A stretch of 64,000 bases of DNA, taken from NCBI GenBank assembly GCA_022648685.1, contig JALCMW010000001.1, positions 512,992 to 576,991 of the forward strand, read 5' to 3'. The position numbers and the translations under genes are program-made. The notes under the pieces are model-generated. The model had not been told where the DNA came from, searched no databases, and saw only the letters and a list, made by a program, of their open reading frames with translations. This document shows, piece by piece, positions 7,608-15,252 of this stretch. The number at the start of each line of letters is the position of its first letter. Position 1 is the stretch's first letter. This DNA is from Bacteroidales bacterium. GTDB lineage: Bacteria; Bacteroidota; Bacteroidia; Bacteroidales; UBA932.

Positions 7608-8159
7608 ATGACGATAAAAGAAATAGTTGATTCAGAGAGTAAGAATAAAGGTTATATCATTCTTCATATGGAAGGAATGTTTTGGAAGGCATACGAACGC
7701 TCCGCTTATCTTTTTGCTCGTGATGTGAAACCGTTTAAGGTCACGAAGCGCTTTGTGAAGGCTGTTCAACAGGAAATCGTTTATTTGGGATTTCCAAATG
7801 ATGCGTTAGCAGGTTATGTGGATGAAAAACAGATCGTTTCCAGTGAGGATAAGATGATCTGTTTTGGAAAGAGTATAACTGTTGATTCAAAAGGAGATAA
7901 AAATTCGAATTCCGTAACTTCCGGAAACGTATCTTGTTTCCCGTTGGTGATAGAGAATTATGAGAAATGGAAATATGGTATTTCTGTTTCTGCAACAGCA
8001 GAACGAAAATCTTCGGATAATATATCTGTAGCGAATGTGAGTAATAATGAGTTTGATGTTTTGCAAAGGCTTAAAAATATAAGAGTTGAAACTGTTACAC
8101 CAATGGATTGCGTACAGTTGATTGTCTCACTTCAAAAAGATTTAGATGGCTGTTTATGA
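7608..8159 (+). CDS. MutS domain I-like DGR accessory protein (MSL type)
   Basis: A 183-residue protein whose first 70 residues resemble the mismatch-recognition domain I of MutS: 'GYIILHMEGMFWKAYERSA' parallels the MutS 'F-x-x-GDFYE-x-F-x-DA' segment, and 'YLGFPNDALAGYVDE' parallels 'GVPYHAVEGYL'. The ATPase and clamp domains of MutS are absent. MutS-like genes have been described as accessory genes of some DGRs, and the position between VR and avd fits. The Phe of the MutS Phe-x-Glu wedge is kept (Phe25) but the Glu is Lys27. Its stop overlaps the avd start by 14 bases, so translation is probably coupled. A role in binding the cDNA/target heteroduplex is inference. The C-terminal 100 residues are unassigned. 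Confidence 0.65.
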   Translation: MTIKEIVDSESKNKGYIILHMEGMFWKAYERSAYLFARDVKPFKVTKRFVKAVQQEIVYLGFPNDALAGYVDEKQIVSSEDKMICFGKSITVDSKGDKNSNSVTSGNVSCFPLVIENYEKWKYGISVSATAERKSSDNISVANVSNNEFDVLQRLKNIRVETVTPMDCVQLIVSLQKDLDGCL

Positions 8160-8505
8160 AAATCTTCCGGTATTTAAGGTTGCATATGATCTAATGGTAT
8201 ATATGTATCAGATGTGCGGTAATCTGAACAGATTGTATCGTTACAGCATAGGTGAACGTATTGAGATGGAACTGATGGATCTGTTGCTGGATATATACAG
8301 AGCAAATTCGAATGAAGATAAAATATCTTTTTTACGGAATGCCCGTGAAAAAGTGACAAGTATAAAATTATGTGTCCGTCTGTTGCATGATACGAAACAA
8401 ATTTCATTGAAACGTTTTTCTTATATTTCGGAGCAGATGGAATCGGTTTCAAAACAGTTGACGGCCTGGTACAAAAAGTGTAATAAAGGAATTATAAAAC
8501 AGTGA
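8146..8505 (+). CDS. avd: Accessory variability determinant (Avd-like four-helix bundle protein)
   Basis: A 119-residue, helix-rich, basic protein of the length and pattern expected for Avd. The opening NLPVFKVAYDLMVYMYQM is followed by 'RYSIGERIEMELMDLLLDIYRAN', then two further amphipathic helices with clustered Lys/Arg. In characterised DGRs Avd forms a barrel-shaped pentamer that binds the reverse transcriptase and the template RNA and is needed for mutagenic homing. The gene lies immediately before the TR, as is common. It starts inside the MSL gene (ATG at 8146, MSL stop at 8157-8159). Confidence 0.85.
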   Translation: MAVYENLPVFKVAYDLMVYMYQMCGNLNRLYRYSIGERIEMELMDLLLDIYRANSNEDKISFLRNAREKVTSIKLCVRLLHDTKQISLKRFSYISEQMESVSKQLTAWYKKCNKGIIKQ

Positions 8506-8907
8506 AAACAGATGATCGGTCCTGAATCCCTTTAGCCAAGGTTACTGGGAGTGTGGCTTGTAAATTCAGTAACCCACTGACAGTGTAAATTACGTGAAAT
8601 TTTTAAATGCCATGTTTCTGTTAGTTATCTATACCAGTCTGTAGGGGGTGTTCAATATGTGTCCGTCCCTACATTCATTCAGTGGTTACTTTTAGCGGCT
8701 GCCGGCTATCGGAACTACAGCAATGGGTCTCTCAACAACGTGGGTTCCAACGGCAACTACTGGTCTGCTTCGCCGAACTCGAGTTACGGGTACAACCTGA
8801 ACTTCAACAGTAGTAACGTGTATCCGGCGAACAACAACAACCGGGCGAACGGCTTTTCGGTACGGTGTGTCCAAGTTTTTACAGATCTGTTTTCCTGTTT
8901 TTTTATT
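8506..8907 (+). ncRNA. DGR template RNA region (flanks plus TR)
   Basis: This gene-free stretch between avd and the RT should be transcribed as the DGR RNA. Upstream of TR it is structured: GGTTACTG 8540-8547 can pair with CAGTAACC 8567-8574. Alternatively 8568-8579 can pair with 8680-8690 (11 bp, one bulge), a stem that closes 5 bases before TR and encloses a hairpin GTAGGG/CCCTAC (8641-8646, 8667-8672). Only 32 bases separate the end of TR from the RT start, so any 3' spacer RNA element must run into the RT coding region. The limits given are those of the gap; transcript ends cannot be seen. Confidence 0.6.
8696..8875 (+). repeat. DGR template repeat (TR)
   Basis: This 180-bp repeat is identical to VR except at 14 adenines. 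By hand count it has 45 adenines, many in AAC codons of the VR frame, the codon best suited to A-targeted diversification because mutation of its first two bases cannot give a stop codon. It has no protein function of its own, although its frame is open and in phase with the RT gene downstream. It should be copied into cDNA with random insertion opposite template adenines and then replace VR. Confidence 0.95.
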
Positions 8908-10059
8908 ATGATATGTGAGGATTATAAATTGTTGACAGATTTGTTCCGTGCTTATTTCGATGCGAGAAAGCATAAACGGAATACTTTCAGTCAATTGAAC
9001 TTTGAACTTGATTTTGAAAAAAATCTGGTGGAACTTTATCATGAGATTATTGAAAACCGGTATGAGATCGGTCGCAGCATGTGTTTTATTTCAAATGGGA
9101 AAGTAAAGCGAGAGGTCTTTGCAGCGAACTTCAGGGATCGTGTGGTGCATCATCTGATATATAATTATATTTCTCCCATGTTCGAACGTTCTTTTATTGA
9201 GGATTGTTACTCGTGCCGGGTGGGATATGGAACAAGAAAAGGCATTGAACGTTTGGAACATCATATGCGTTCCTGCACGGATAATTACAGAAAACCGGCT
9301 TATATCCTTAAATTGGATATTCAGGGTTATTTTATGAGTATCAATCGTAGTATTCTTTATGAAAAGGTTGAAAAGGGTATGATAAAATATGCCGGTCGCA
9401 AAAATAAGGATGGTATTGCCTATTGTGATACATTTAACATGGATAGAGCGCTCTCTCTGATAGAAAAGATCATTTTTAATGATCCTATAACAAATTGTTT
9501 TATACGTGGAGGTAAAAAAGATTGGGAAGATATTCCTCTTTCCAAATCCCTTTTCCATTCGGCATATTGTTGTGGCCTTCCCATAGGAAATTTGACTTCT
9601 CAGCTTTTTAGTAATATTTACTTAAATGATTTTGACCATTATGTGAAAAAAGATCTTGGCGTCAAGCATTATGGCCGTTATGTGGATGACTTCTTTATTA
9701 TTCATCCCGATAAGCAAATCCTGTTATACTGTATGGCTCGTATTAAAATATATTTGAAGCAATCTTTAGGTTTGGTTTTACATCCAAAAAAGATTTATTT
9801 GCAAGAAGTGAGAAAGGGGGTCGTTTTTCTGGGTGCGGTTGAAAAACCTTATAGAAAATATATAACAAGGAATGCCAGACATAATATTTTTGAGACGTTT
9901 GGCAGAATATCCAAGTATCTTTCCGGGGTAAATAGGCCATTGACGAAAGAGGAATTTTGTCAAATACAGTCTGTCGTGAATTCGTATTTTGGATATTTAT
10001 CTCATTATAAGACATTCCACTTGAAGCAAAAGCTTATACGGCATTGCCTATATCATTAG
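8908..10059 (+). CDS. DGR reverse transcriptase
   Basis: A 383-residue reverse transcriptase from ATG 8908. Domain order is standard: the finger region with 'REVFAANFRDRVVHHLIY' near 70, motif A 'YILKLDIQGYF' with the catalytic Asp near 137, the DGR-type motif 'GLPIGNLTSQLFSNIYLNDF' near 222 (IGxxxSQ replaces the QGxxxSP of other RTs), and the active-site YVDD at 258-261, then 'KGVVFLGA'. It lacks the maturase domain of group II intron RTs. It copies the TR RNA into adenine-mutagenised cDNA together with Avd. An alternative GTG start at 8659 would fuse it to the translated TR; I prefer 8908 because the family begins near here. The region is visibly more A/T-rich than the core genes, suggesting transfer. 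Confidence 0.92.
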   Translation: MICEDYKLLTDLFRAYFDARKHKRNTFSQLNFELDFEKNLVELYHEIIENRYEIGRSMCFISNGKVKREVFAANFRDRVVHHLIYNYISPMFERSFIEDCYSCRVGYGTRKGIERLEHHMRSCTDNYRKPAYILKLDIQGYFMSINRSILYEKVEKGMIKYAGRKNKDGIAYCDTFNMDRALSLIEKIIFNDPITNCFIRGGKKDWEDIPLSKSLFHSAYCCGLPIGNLTSQLFSNIYLNDFDHYVKKDLGVKHYGRYVDDFFIIHPDKQILLYCMARIKIYLKQSLGLVLHPKKIYLQEVRKGVVFLGAVEKPYRKYITRNARHNIFETFGRISKYLSGVNRPLTKEEFCQIQSVVNSYFGYLSHYKTFHLKQKLIRHCLYH

Positions 10060-10106
10060 TCTTGGTAGTGTGTTGTCCATGACATTTTTTCTTTGCCAAT
10101 AATATT

Positions 10107-10154
10107 AAAACCGGACGATATGAAGATGTCTAATCTTTCATATCGTCCGGTTTT
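10107..10154. terminator. Strong bidirectional terminator between the DGR and tRNA-Leu
   Basis: An 18-bp perfect stem (10107-10124 with 10137-10154, 12-base loop) begins AAAACCGGACG and ends CGTCCGGTTTT, giving T-tracts on both strands. It lies between the RT and the convergent tRNA gene and can end both transcripts. Confidence 0.85.
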
Positions 10155-10155
10155 G

Positions 10156-10241
10156 TGCTTCGGACGGGACTTGAACCCGTACAGGCATTGCTGCCCAAGG
10201 GATTTTAAGTCCCTCGTGTCTACCAATTCCACCACCAAAGC
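10156..10241 (-). tRNA. tRNA-Leu (anticodon UAA)
   Basis: The minus strand folds into an 86-nt class II tRNA. The acceptor arm is GCTTTGG with CCGAAGC (one G-U pair) and discriminator A at 10156. The anticodon stem AGGGA/TCCCT holds the loop CTTAAAA, so the anticodon is TAA. A long variable arm and a GGTTCAAGTCC T-loop follow. CCA is not encoded. It borders the DGR block; I found no copy of its 3' end on the left side of that block, so use as an integration site is not supported. Confidence 0.95.
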
Positions 10242-10250
10242 TTACGATTG

Positions 10251-10258
10251 CAAATATA
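10251..10258 (-). promoter_or_regulatory. -7 box for tRNA-Leu
   Basis: Read on the minus strand, 10258-10251 is TATATTTG, matching TAnnTTTG, ten bases before the tRNA 5' end. A -33 candidate (CAAA on the plus strand at 10284-10287) is further away than usual. Confidence 0.5.
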
Positions 10259-10298
10259 ATTAGAAAAAGTCGTATATTCGCAACAAAACCGCATTCTT

Positions 10299-10724
10299 AT
10301 GGATACAAAATTAATGCAGAATCCATATTATGTCAAAGCTATGGATTATATCAAGACTCATGATCTGAATGAATTGGAGAATGGAAAACATTTGATAGAA
10401 GGTGAAAATCTGTATGTCAATATCGTCGACAGCCAGATGAAAACGCAGGCCCAGGCTCGTTATGAGGTTCACAATAAGTACATAGATATCCAGGTTCCCT
10501 TGTCCAAATGTGAAACTTTTGGAGTAAAGCCTCGGTGCGATTGCAAGATGCCTGACGGGGAATTCAACGAAACGAAAGATATCATGTTTTTCAGGGATCC
10601 TGTTGAAAATACAATCTCTGCAAAACCAGGGGAGCCTGTGACTTTTGCGCCTGATACCGCTCATGCTCCTTTGATTGGGGAAGGGATTATACACAAAGCT
10701 ATTTTCAAGGTAAAGACTGTTTGA
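10299..10724 (+). CDS. YhcH/YjgK/YiaL family protein (DUF386)
   Basis: A 141-residue single-domain cupin-like protein of the YhcH family, of normal length. Recognisable features are 'YEVHNKYIDIQVPL' near 50, and the metal-binding histidine segment 'FAPDTAHAPLIGEG' near 117, followed by 'HKAIFKV'. Family members occur in sialic acid and other sugar catabolic loci, and some act as sugar anomerases; the substrate here is unknown because the gene stands alone between tRNA-Leu and comF. It is transcribed away from the tRNA. A near-consensus -7 box (TATATTCG, 10273-10280) precedes it. Confidence 0.85.
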   Translation: MDTKLMQNPYYVKAMDYIKTHDLNELENGKHLIEGENLYVNIVDSQMKTQAQARYEVHNKYIDIQVPLSKCETFGVKPRCDCKMPDGEFNETKDIMFFRDPVENTISAKPGEPVTFAPDTAHAPLIGEGIIHKAIFKVKTV

Positions 10725-10775
10725 GAGTCAAACTTGTTTGATTTCCTGATTATTACGGTCCGGTTTGTATTCCGT

Positions 10776-11513
10776 TTATACGACTCCTAAGGAGACGGCG
10801 CTTATTCGTACTGTTTTCGGTATGATAGTCCTGAGTGCGGAATGGCAGGCGTTCATGGTTGCTCCAGTGGTGAAAACGTCGTCTACCAGAAGGATATGTT
10901 TTGCCGAGCTGAGTTTTGAAGCTTTGCGCAGATTTACTCCGAATGCTCCGGATACATTTCTTTCCTTTTCTTCTATTTTCAGTCTGGTCTGTGTCTTGGT
11001 GAGCCTGGTACGAAAAAGTATGTCCGTATCCATTTTCGTGTCCATCTTTTCAGCTATTCCGGCTGCTATTATCTCCGCTTGGTTATATCCCCTTTTCCAT
11101 CTTCTGGTCCAGTGCAGGGGAACAGGTATTATATGGTCGACATCTTTGAAAAGTCCTGAGCCTGCGAGTTTTTCCCCTAGTATCCCGGAGAAGAATTTCC
11201 CGGCGCCGATTTCGGAATGATATTTAAGTCCCCGGGGGATTTTTTTATATCCGGCTTCGGCCCGGTAATGGAACAAGGCCGCCGCATATGAATATTTCTC
11301 GTATGCGGGAGTCCTCTGTATCATGTCGTTGTATCTGTCCGCCATCGGATTGCGGGAAGATTCCCAGAAATATGTCAGGGGCAGATCGCTCATGCAGTAT
11401 ATGCACAAGTATTTTTCTTTGATTCTCAGCCTTCTTCCGCAGACCATGCAGATTCTGGGAAGGATCAAGTCCAGGATTGCGGTGGCAGAGTGGTATATGC
11501 CAGTATTATTCAT
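10776..11513 (-). CDS. comF: ComF family phosphoribosyltransferase-like protein
   Basis: A protein of about 245 residues starting at ATG 11513; a longer frame would need a TTG at 11543. It has the ComF layout: a four-cysteine zinc finger in the N-terminal part (CMVC then CIYC), 'VPLHWTRRWKRGYNQAE' in the middle, and a type I phosphoribosyltransferase PRPP loop 'ILLVDDVFTTGAT' near the C-terminus. ComF helps DNA uptake or processing in naturally competent bacteria and is widely conserved elsewhere with an unclear role. It lies downstream of fabG on the same strand, separated by a terminator. Confidence 0.88.
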   Translation of the reverse strand: MNNTGIYHSATAILDLILPRICMVCGRRLRIKEKYLCIYCMSDLPLTYFWESSRNPMADRYNDMIQRTPAYEKYSYAAALFHYRAEAGYKKIPRGLKYHSEIGAGKFFSGILGEKLAGSGLFKDVDHIIPVPLHWTRRWKRGYNQAEIIAAGIAEKMDTKMDTDILFRTRLTKTQTRLKIEEKERNVSGAFGVNLRKASKLSSAKHILLVDDVFTTGATMNACHSALRTIIPKTVRISAVSLGVV

Positions 11514-11551
11514 TAGCCGCAAATCTATTGGATTTGCACGCAAAACATTAA

Positions 11552-11598
11552 AAAAAACGGAAAAACCTCCGTTCCCAGGGAAGATTTTTCCGTTTTTT
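11552..11598. terminator. Intrinsic terminator after fabG
   Basis: A 14-bp perfect stem (11552-11565 with 11585-11598) with A-tract and T-tract ends works in both directions. It closes the leftward fabG transcript before comF. Confidence 0.8.
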
Positions 11599-11628
11599 AT
11601 ATAGTTGTATGATTTTTATAATCTGTCT

Positions 11629-12375
11629 TTAGCAGTTCATGGCTCCGCAAACGTGGATTACCTGTCCGCTGACGTATGAAGATAGATCGCTGGCAAGGAA
11701 GAGAGCCACATTGGCAACGTCTTCAGGTGTGCCTCCTCTGCGAAGAGGGATTTGCTTTATCCATTCTTCCCTGATTTTCTCGGGAAGTGCGCTTGTCATG
11801 TCGGAAATGATAAATCCCGGAGCTATGCAGTTTGCACGAATGCCGCGAGGCCCCATTTCCTTGGCTATGGATTTCGCCAATCCGATAAGACCGGCTTTCG
11901 AAGCTGAATAGTTGCATTGACCGGCATTGCCTGAAACACCTACTACAGACGACATGTTGATTATGCTGCCTCCTTTTTCCTTTGACATGATGGGGGTGAC
12001 TGCATGTATGAAATTGAACGCGGATTTCAGATTGACCGCAATTACGGCGTCCCACTGGGATTCCTGCATCCTGAGCATAAGCCCGTCTTTGGTTATGCCT
12101 GCATTGTTCACCAATATGTCTATATGGCCGAAATCAGCCATTATTAGTTCCACGGTCTTGTGTGTCGCTTCGAAATCGGCGGCATTGGAAGCATATGCTT
12201 TGCATTTATGTCCGAAGGCTTCGATATCCTTGACAGTTTGCTCAGCAACTTCGTTGATGGCAAGATCGGTGAATGCTACATCCGCTCCTTCCGATGCGAG
12301 TTTCATTGCGATCGCCTTGCCTATTCCTTTTGCCGCTCCTGTAATCAGAGCGACTTTTCCTTCTAAAAGTCCCAT
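11629..12375 (-). CDS. fabG: 3-oxoacyl-[acyl-carrier-protein] reductase
   Basis: A 248-residue short-chain dehydrogenase with the family's usual length and motifs: the NADPH-binding 'TGAAKGIGKAIA' near residue 13, 'NNAGITKDGL' near 91, the catalytic Ser in 'INMSSVVG' near 140, Tyr and Lys in 'YSASKAG' near 154, and 'APGFIISDMT' near 188. It reduces beta-ketoacyl-ACP in each cycle of fatty acid elongation. It is a single-gene unit here, not beside other fab genes; other SDR reductases look similar, but the overall match is to FabG. Confidence 0.9.
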   Translation of the reverse strand: MGLLEGKVALITGAAKGIGKAIAMKLASEGADVAFTDLAINEVAEQTVKDIEAFGHKCKAYASNAADFEATHKTVELIMADFGHIDILVNNAGITKDGLMLRMQESQWDAVIAVNLKSAFNFIHAVTPIMSKEKGGSIINMSSVVGVSGNAGQCNYSASKAGLIGLAKSIAKEMGPRGIRANCIAPGFIISDMTSALPEKIREEWIKQIPLRRGGTPEDVANVALFLASDLSSYVSGQVIHVCGAMNC

Positions 12376-12670
12376 AATTGTTATTTTATATGTTCAGTCA
12401 TATTCTATGCCTTAGACACATTTTATGTTTTTTTCGATTTCTTCGGCAAAGACTATGGCTGCAAAATTATCCTTATTAATTCTCAATGCCAAATTTTACT
12501 TTTCGTTTTTGGCGAAAAATGCTTATAGGTGGCAAAGTAACGGGCTGCATTGATTATCCGTTCTTTATTATTATTTTTGTTTTCCGGAGCTGCGGTTGCC
12601 TTTTCCGGGTAATTGTCTTCTTCGATAGAGTATTCATTTATCGAAATATTAATTACTAAACAATAGAAAT

Positions 12671-13924
12671 ATGCCGAGTGAAATATTTGATTCGTCACTT
12701 TGGGAGAGCGGAGAGCTGAAAATAGAATGGGTGAGACGTCATATGCCTTTGCTTGAAGGGCTTGAAAAGGAATTTTCGGCCGAAAAGCCTTTTAAAGATA
12801 TGAAAGTTGCACTTTCCGTCCATTTGGAAGCCAAAACCGCCCATTTGTGTGAAGTGCTTGCTGAGGGAGGCGCAGATATGTATGTTACCGGCAGCAATCC
12901 TCTTTCAACTCAAGATGATGTTGCCGCGGCGCTGGCACACAGGGGACTGAATGTTTTTGCCAGGTACGGTGCGGATGAGACGGAATACAAGTCATCTTTA
13001 CGGAAGGTGATAAGCATAGGCCCCGATATAATAATAGATGACGGAGGCGACCTTGTCAATCTCATCCATTCGGAATACGCTGAACTTGTTCCCGGCGTCA
13101 TAGGCGGTTGCGAAGAAACCACTACCGGAATATTACGTCTTCAGACAATGGATAGGGAGAAAAAGCTATTGTTCCCGATGATGTCTGTAAATAATGCGGC
13201 ATGCAAGCACTTTTTCGACAATCGTTACGGAACCGGCCAATCGGTGTGGGACGGAATATGCAGAACCACAAATTTGATCGTTGCCGGAAAGAATGTAGTG
13301 GTTGCCGGCTACGGCTGGTGCGGCAAAGGTGTCTCAATGAGAGCTAAAGGCTTGGGAGCTAATGTAATAGTCACAGAAATCGATCCGGTAAAAGCCATGG
13401 AAGCGGTTATGGACGGGTTCAGAGTCATGAAAATGTCCGAAGCGGCGTCTATCGGGGATATCTTCGTTACAGTTACCGGGTGCAGGGATGTCATTACCGT
13501 CAATGATTTCATGAAAATGAAAGAAGGTGCGATCTGCTGCAATGCAGGACATTTCGATGTCGAAGTTTCCATGTCGGGTCTGAGAAAGCTTGCAGTCAGC
13601 CATCACCCTGCAAGGAAAAATATAGAGGCTTATGTGCTTCCTGACGGGAAGTCCATATATATCCTTGCGGAGGGAAGACTTGTAAATCTTGCCGCCGGAG
13701 ACGGCCATCCCGCAGAAATAATGGATATGTCTTTTGCAATCCAGGCTTTATGTGCCAGATATCTGGCTGTGAATAAGGATTCCATAAAGAGGGAGCGCGG
13801 CGGTATGCTTAAAGCTGTTCCTGAAGAAATAGACAAGGAAGTAGCCGGGAGGGAACTTGCATCATGGGGTGTAACGATAGATGTCCTTTCGGATGATCAA
13901 CGGAAATATCTTTTCGGAGATTAG
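12671..13924 (+). CDS. ahcY: Adenosylhomocysteinase
   Basis: A 417-residue S-adenosylhomocysteine hydrolase. It splits SAH to adenosine and homocysteine, relieving product inhibition of methyltransferases. Visible features are 'HLEAKTAHLCEVLAEGGA' near 55, 'DDGGDLVNLIH' near 122, 'GGCEETTTGILRL' near 143, the NAD-binding 'VVAGYGWCGKGVS' near 212, and 'NAGHFDVEV' near 298. The tail ends near 'LGV/WGV...LS..Q..YL', as usual. It precedes a symporter gene by 33 bases and may be co-transcribed. I see no SAH riboswitch in the upstream 295 bases. Confidence 0.92.
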   Translation: MPSEIFDSSLWESGELKIEWVRRHMPLLEGLEKEFSAEKPFKDMKVALSVHLEAKTAHLCEVLAEGGADMYVTGSNPLSTQDDVAAALAHRGLNVFARYGADETEYKSSLRKVISIGPDIIIDDGGDLVNLIHSEYAELVPGVIGGCEETTTGILRLQTMDREKKLLFPMMSVNNAACKHFFDNRYGTGQSVWDGICRTTNLIVAGKNVVVAGYGWCGKGVSMRAKGLGANVIVTEIDPVKAMEAVMDGFRVMKMSEAASIGDIFVTVTGCRDVITVNDFMKMKEGAICCNAGHFDVEVSMSGLRKLAVSHHPARKNIEAYVLPDGKSIYILAEGRLVNLAAGDGHPAEIMDMSFAIQALCARYLAVNKDSIKRERGGMLKAVPEEIDKEVAGRELASWGVTIDVLSDDQRKYLFGD

Positions 13925-13957
13925 ATTATCAAGGTTGGAAAATATTAATAGACGGTT

Positions 13958-15142
13958 ATGCGGAAGATCAAATTCGGACTATTGCCACGTGTGATTTCGG
14001 CTATTGTCCTTGGAGTAATCTGCGGACAGTTCATGTCAATGGGATGGGTCCGGGTTTTTGTTACTTTCAATGGAATTTTCAGTCAGTTTCTGGGTTTCAT
14101 GATACCTCTTATTATTGTAGGGCTAGTGACCCCGGCAATTGCCGATATCGGTTCCGGGGCGGGAAAGATGTTGCTTGTAACGGTTCTGATTGCATATCTT
14201 GATACTGTTTTCGCCGGACTGCTGTCCTATGGAACGGGTTCTTTGTTTTTCCCTTCGATGGTGAATCAGTCCGCCGCCGGTGTCCAGGTTGAAAAAGTCA
14301 GGGAAATCGCTCCTTATTTCTCGATCAACATACCTCCGATGCTTGATGTCATGGCTGCTCTGGTCTTTTCTTTTATGACAGGCCTGGGAATAGCATACGG
14401 CCATGCCGGTACTTTGAAGAATGTTTTTGACGAATTCAAAGAAATAATATCCAAAACTATCTCGGCAGTCCTGATTCCCTTGTTGCCTTTATATATATTC
14501 GGCATATTCCTGAATATGACAGTGAATGGTCAGGCTTATCATATCATGATCATTTTCGCCAAGATAATATGTGTCATAATTGCTCTTCATATATTTATTC
14601 TGATATATCAGTTCTGCGTTGCCGGAGCCGTGTCGAAAAGGAATCCTTTCAAATTGCTATGGCGTATGCTTCCGGCTTATATGACGGCTCTGGGAACTTC
14701 TTCTTCGGCAGCAACCATCCCGGTCACTTTGCGTCAGACTATCGGCAACGGCGTCAGTGAAGAAACCGCCGGTTTCACTGTTCCTCTTTGTGCTACCATC
14801 CATATGTCCGGCTCGGCTATGAAAATAACCGCATGCGCCTTGACAATTGCGATTCTGAACGGTATGCCTCATTCATTTCCGCTGTTTCTCAATTTTATTA
14901 TGATGCTTGCCATATGCATGGTGGCGGCGCCGGGGGTTCCCGGAGGTGCGATCATGGCCGCTTTGGGGCCTTTGGCCGCGATTTTGGGTTTCGGGGCTGA
15001 TGACCAGGCGCTTATGATCGCCCTTTACATAGCAATGGATAGCTTCGGTACTGCATGTAATGTGACCGGGGACGGAGCTATCGCAATTGTTGTCGAAAGG
15101 ATTTTCCGTAACAGGAAAAAGTCTGTTGTTTCAGCCGGATAG
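13958..15142 (+). CDS. Dicarboxylate/amino acid:cation symporter (DAACS family)
   Basis: A 394-residue, very hydrophobic inner-membrane protein with about eight transmembrane helices and two re-entrant loops expected for this family. Recognisable segments are 'FMIPLIIVGLVTPAIADIG' near 47, the Ser-rich hairpin 'ALGTSSSAATIPVTLRQ' near 245, and 'MDSFGTACNVTGDGAIAIV' near 362, which corresponds to the NMDGT-type substrate and cation site. It likely imports an acidic or neutral amino acid (Glu, Asp, Ser) or a C4-dicarboxylate with Na+ or H+; the substrate cannot be decided from sequence. Confidence 0.88.
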   Translation: MRKIKFGLLPRVISAIVLGVICGQFMSMGWVRVFVTFNGIFSQFLGFMIPLIIVGLVTPAIADIGSGAGKMLLVTVLIAYLDTVFAGLLSYGTGSLFFPSMVNQSAAGVQVEKVREIAPYFSINIPPMLDVMAALVFSFMTGLGIAYGHAGTLKNVFDEFKEIISKTISAVLIPLLPLYIFGIFLNMTVNGQAYHIMIIFAKIICVIIALHIFILIYQFCVAGAVSKRNPFKLLWRMLPAYMTALGTSSSAATIPVTLRQTIGNGVSEETAGFTVPLCATIHMSGSAMKITACALTIAILNGMPHSFPLFLNFIMMLAICMVAAPGVPGGAIMAALGPLAAILGFGADDQALMIALYIAMDSFGTACNVTGDGAIAIVVERIFRNRKKSVVSAG

Positions 15143-15182
15143 GGTTGATTCTCAGGGAATATGATTTTCCTGCCGATTTTCT

Positions 15183-15190
15183 TATATTTG
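15183..15190 (+). promoter_or_regulatory. -7 box upstream of the aminopeptidase P gene
   Basis: TATATTTG matches TAnnTTTG 63 bases before the ATG at 15253. It lies inside the longer open frame (TTG at 15145), which supports the downstream start. No good -33 is visible. Confidence 0.4.
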
Positions 15191-15252
15191 TAAGAATGGC
15201 TGTTGAATCCGTTTTGCTTGCCAGCCGTTTGTCATTTAAATATATCAATGCA

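Noticed and set aside
8659..10059. A single 466-residue protein spanning TR and RT
   Set aside because: It needs a GTG start and would translate the template repeat. DGR reverse transcriptases begin near the ATG at 8908, and TR is expected to act as RNA.
10156..10241. tRNA-Leu as an integration (att) site for the DGR block
   Set aside because: No direct repeat of the tRNA 3' end was found at the left side of the block, and no integrase gene is present.
12376..12670. SAH riboswitch before ahcY
   Set aside because: Only a small CGATA/TATCG hairpin is visible; no conserved riboswitch core could be recognised.
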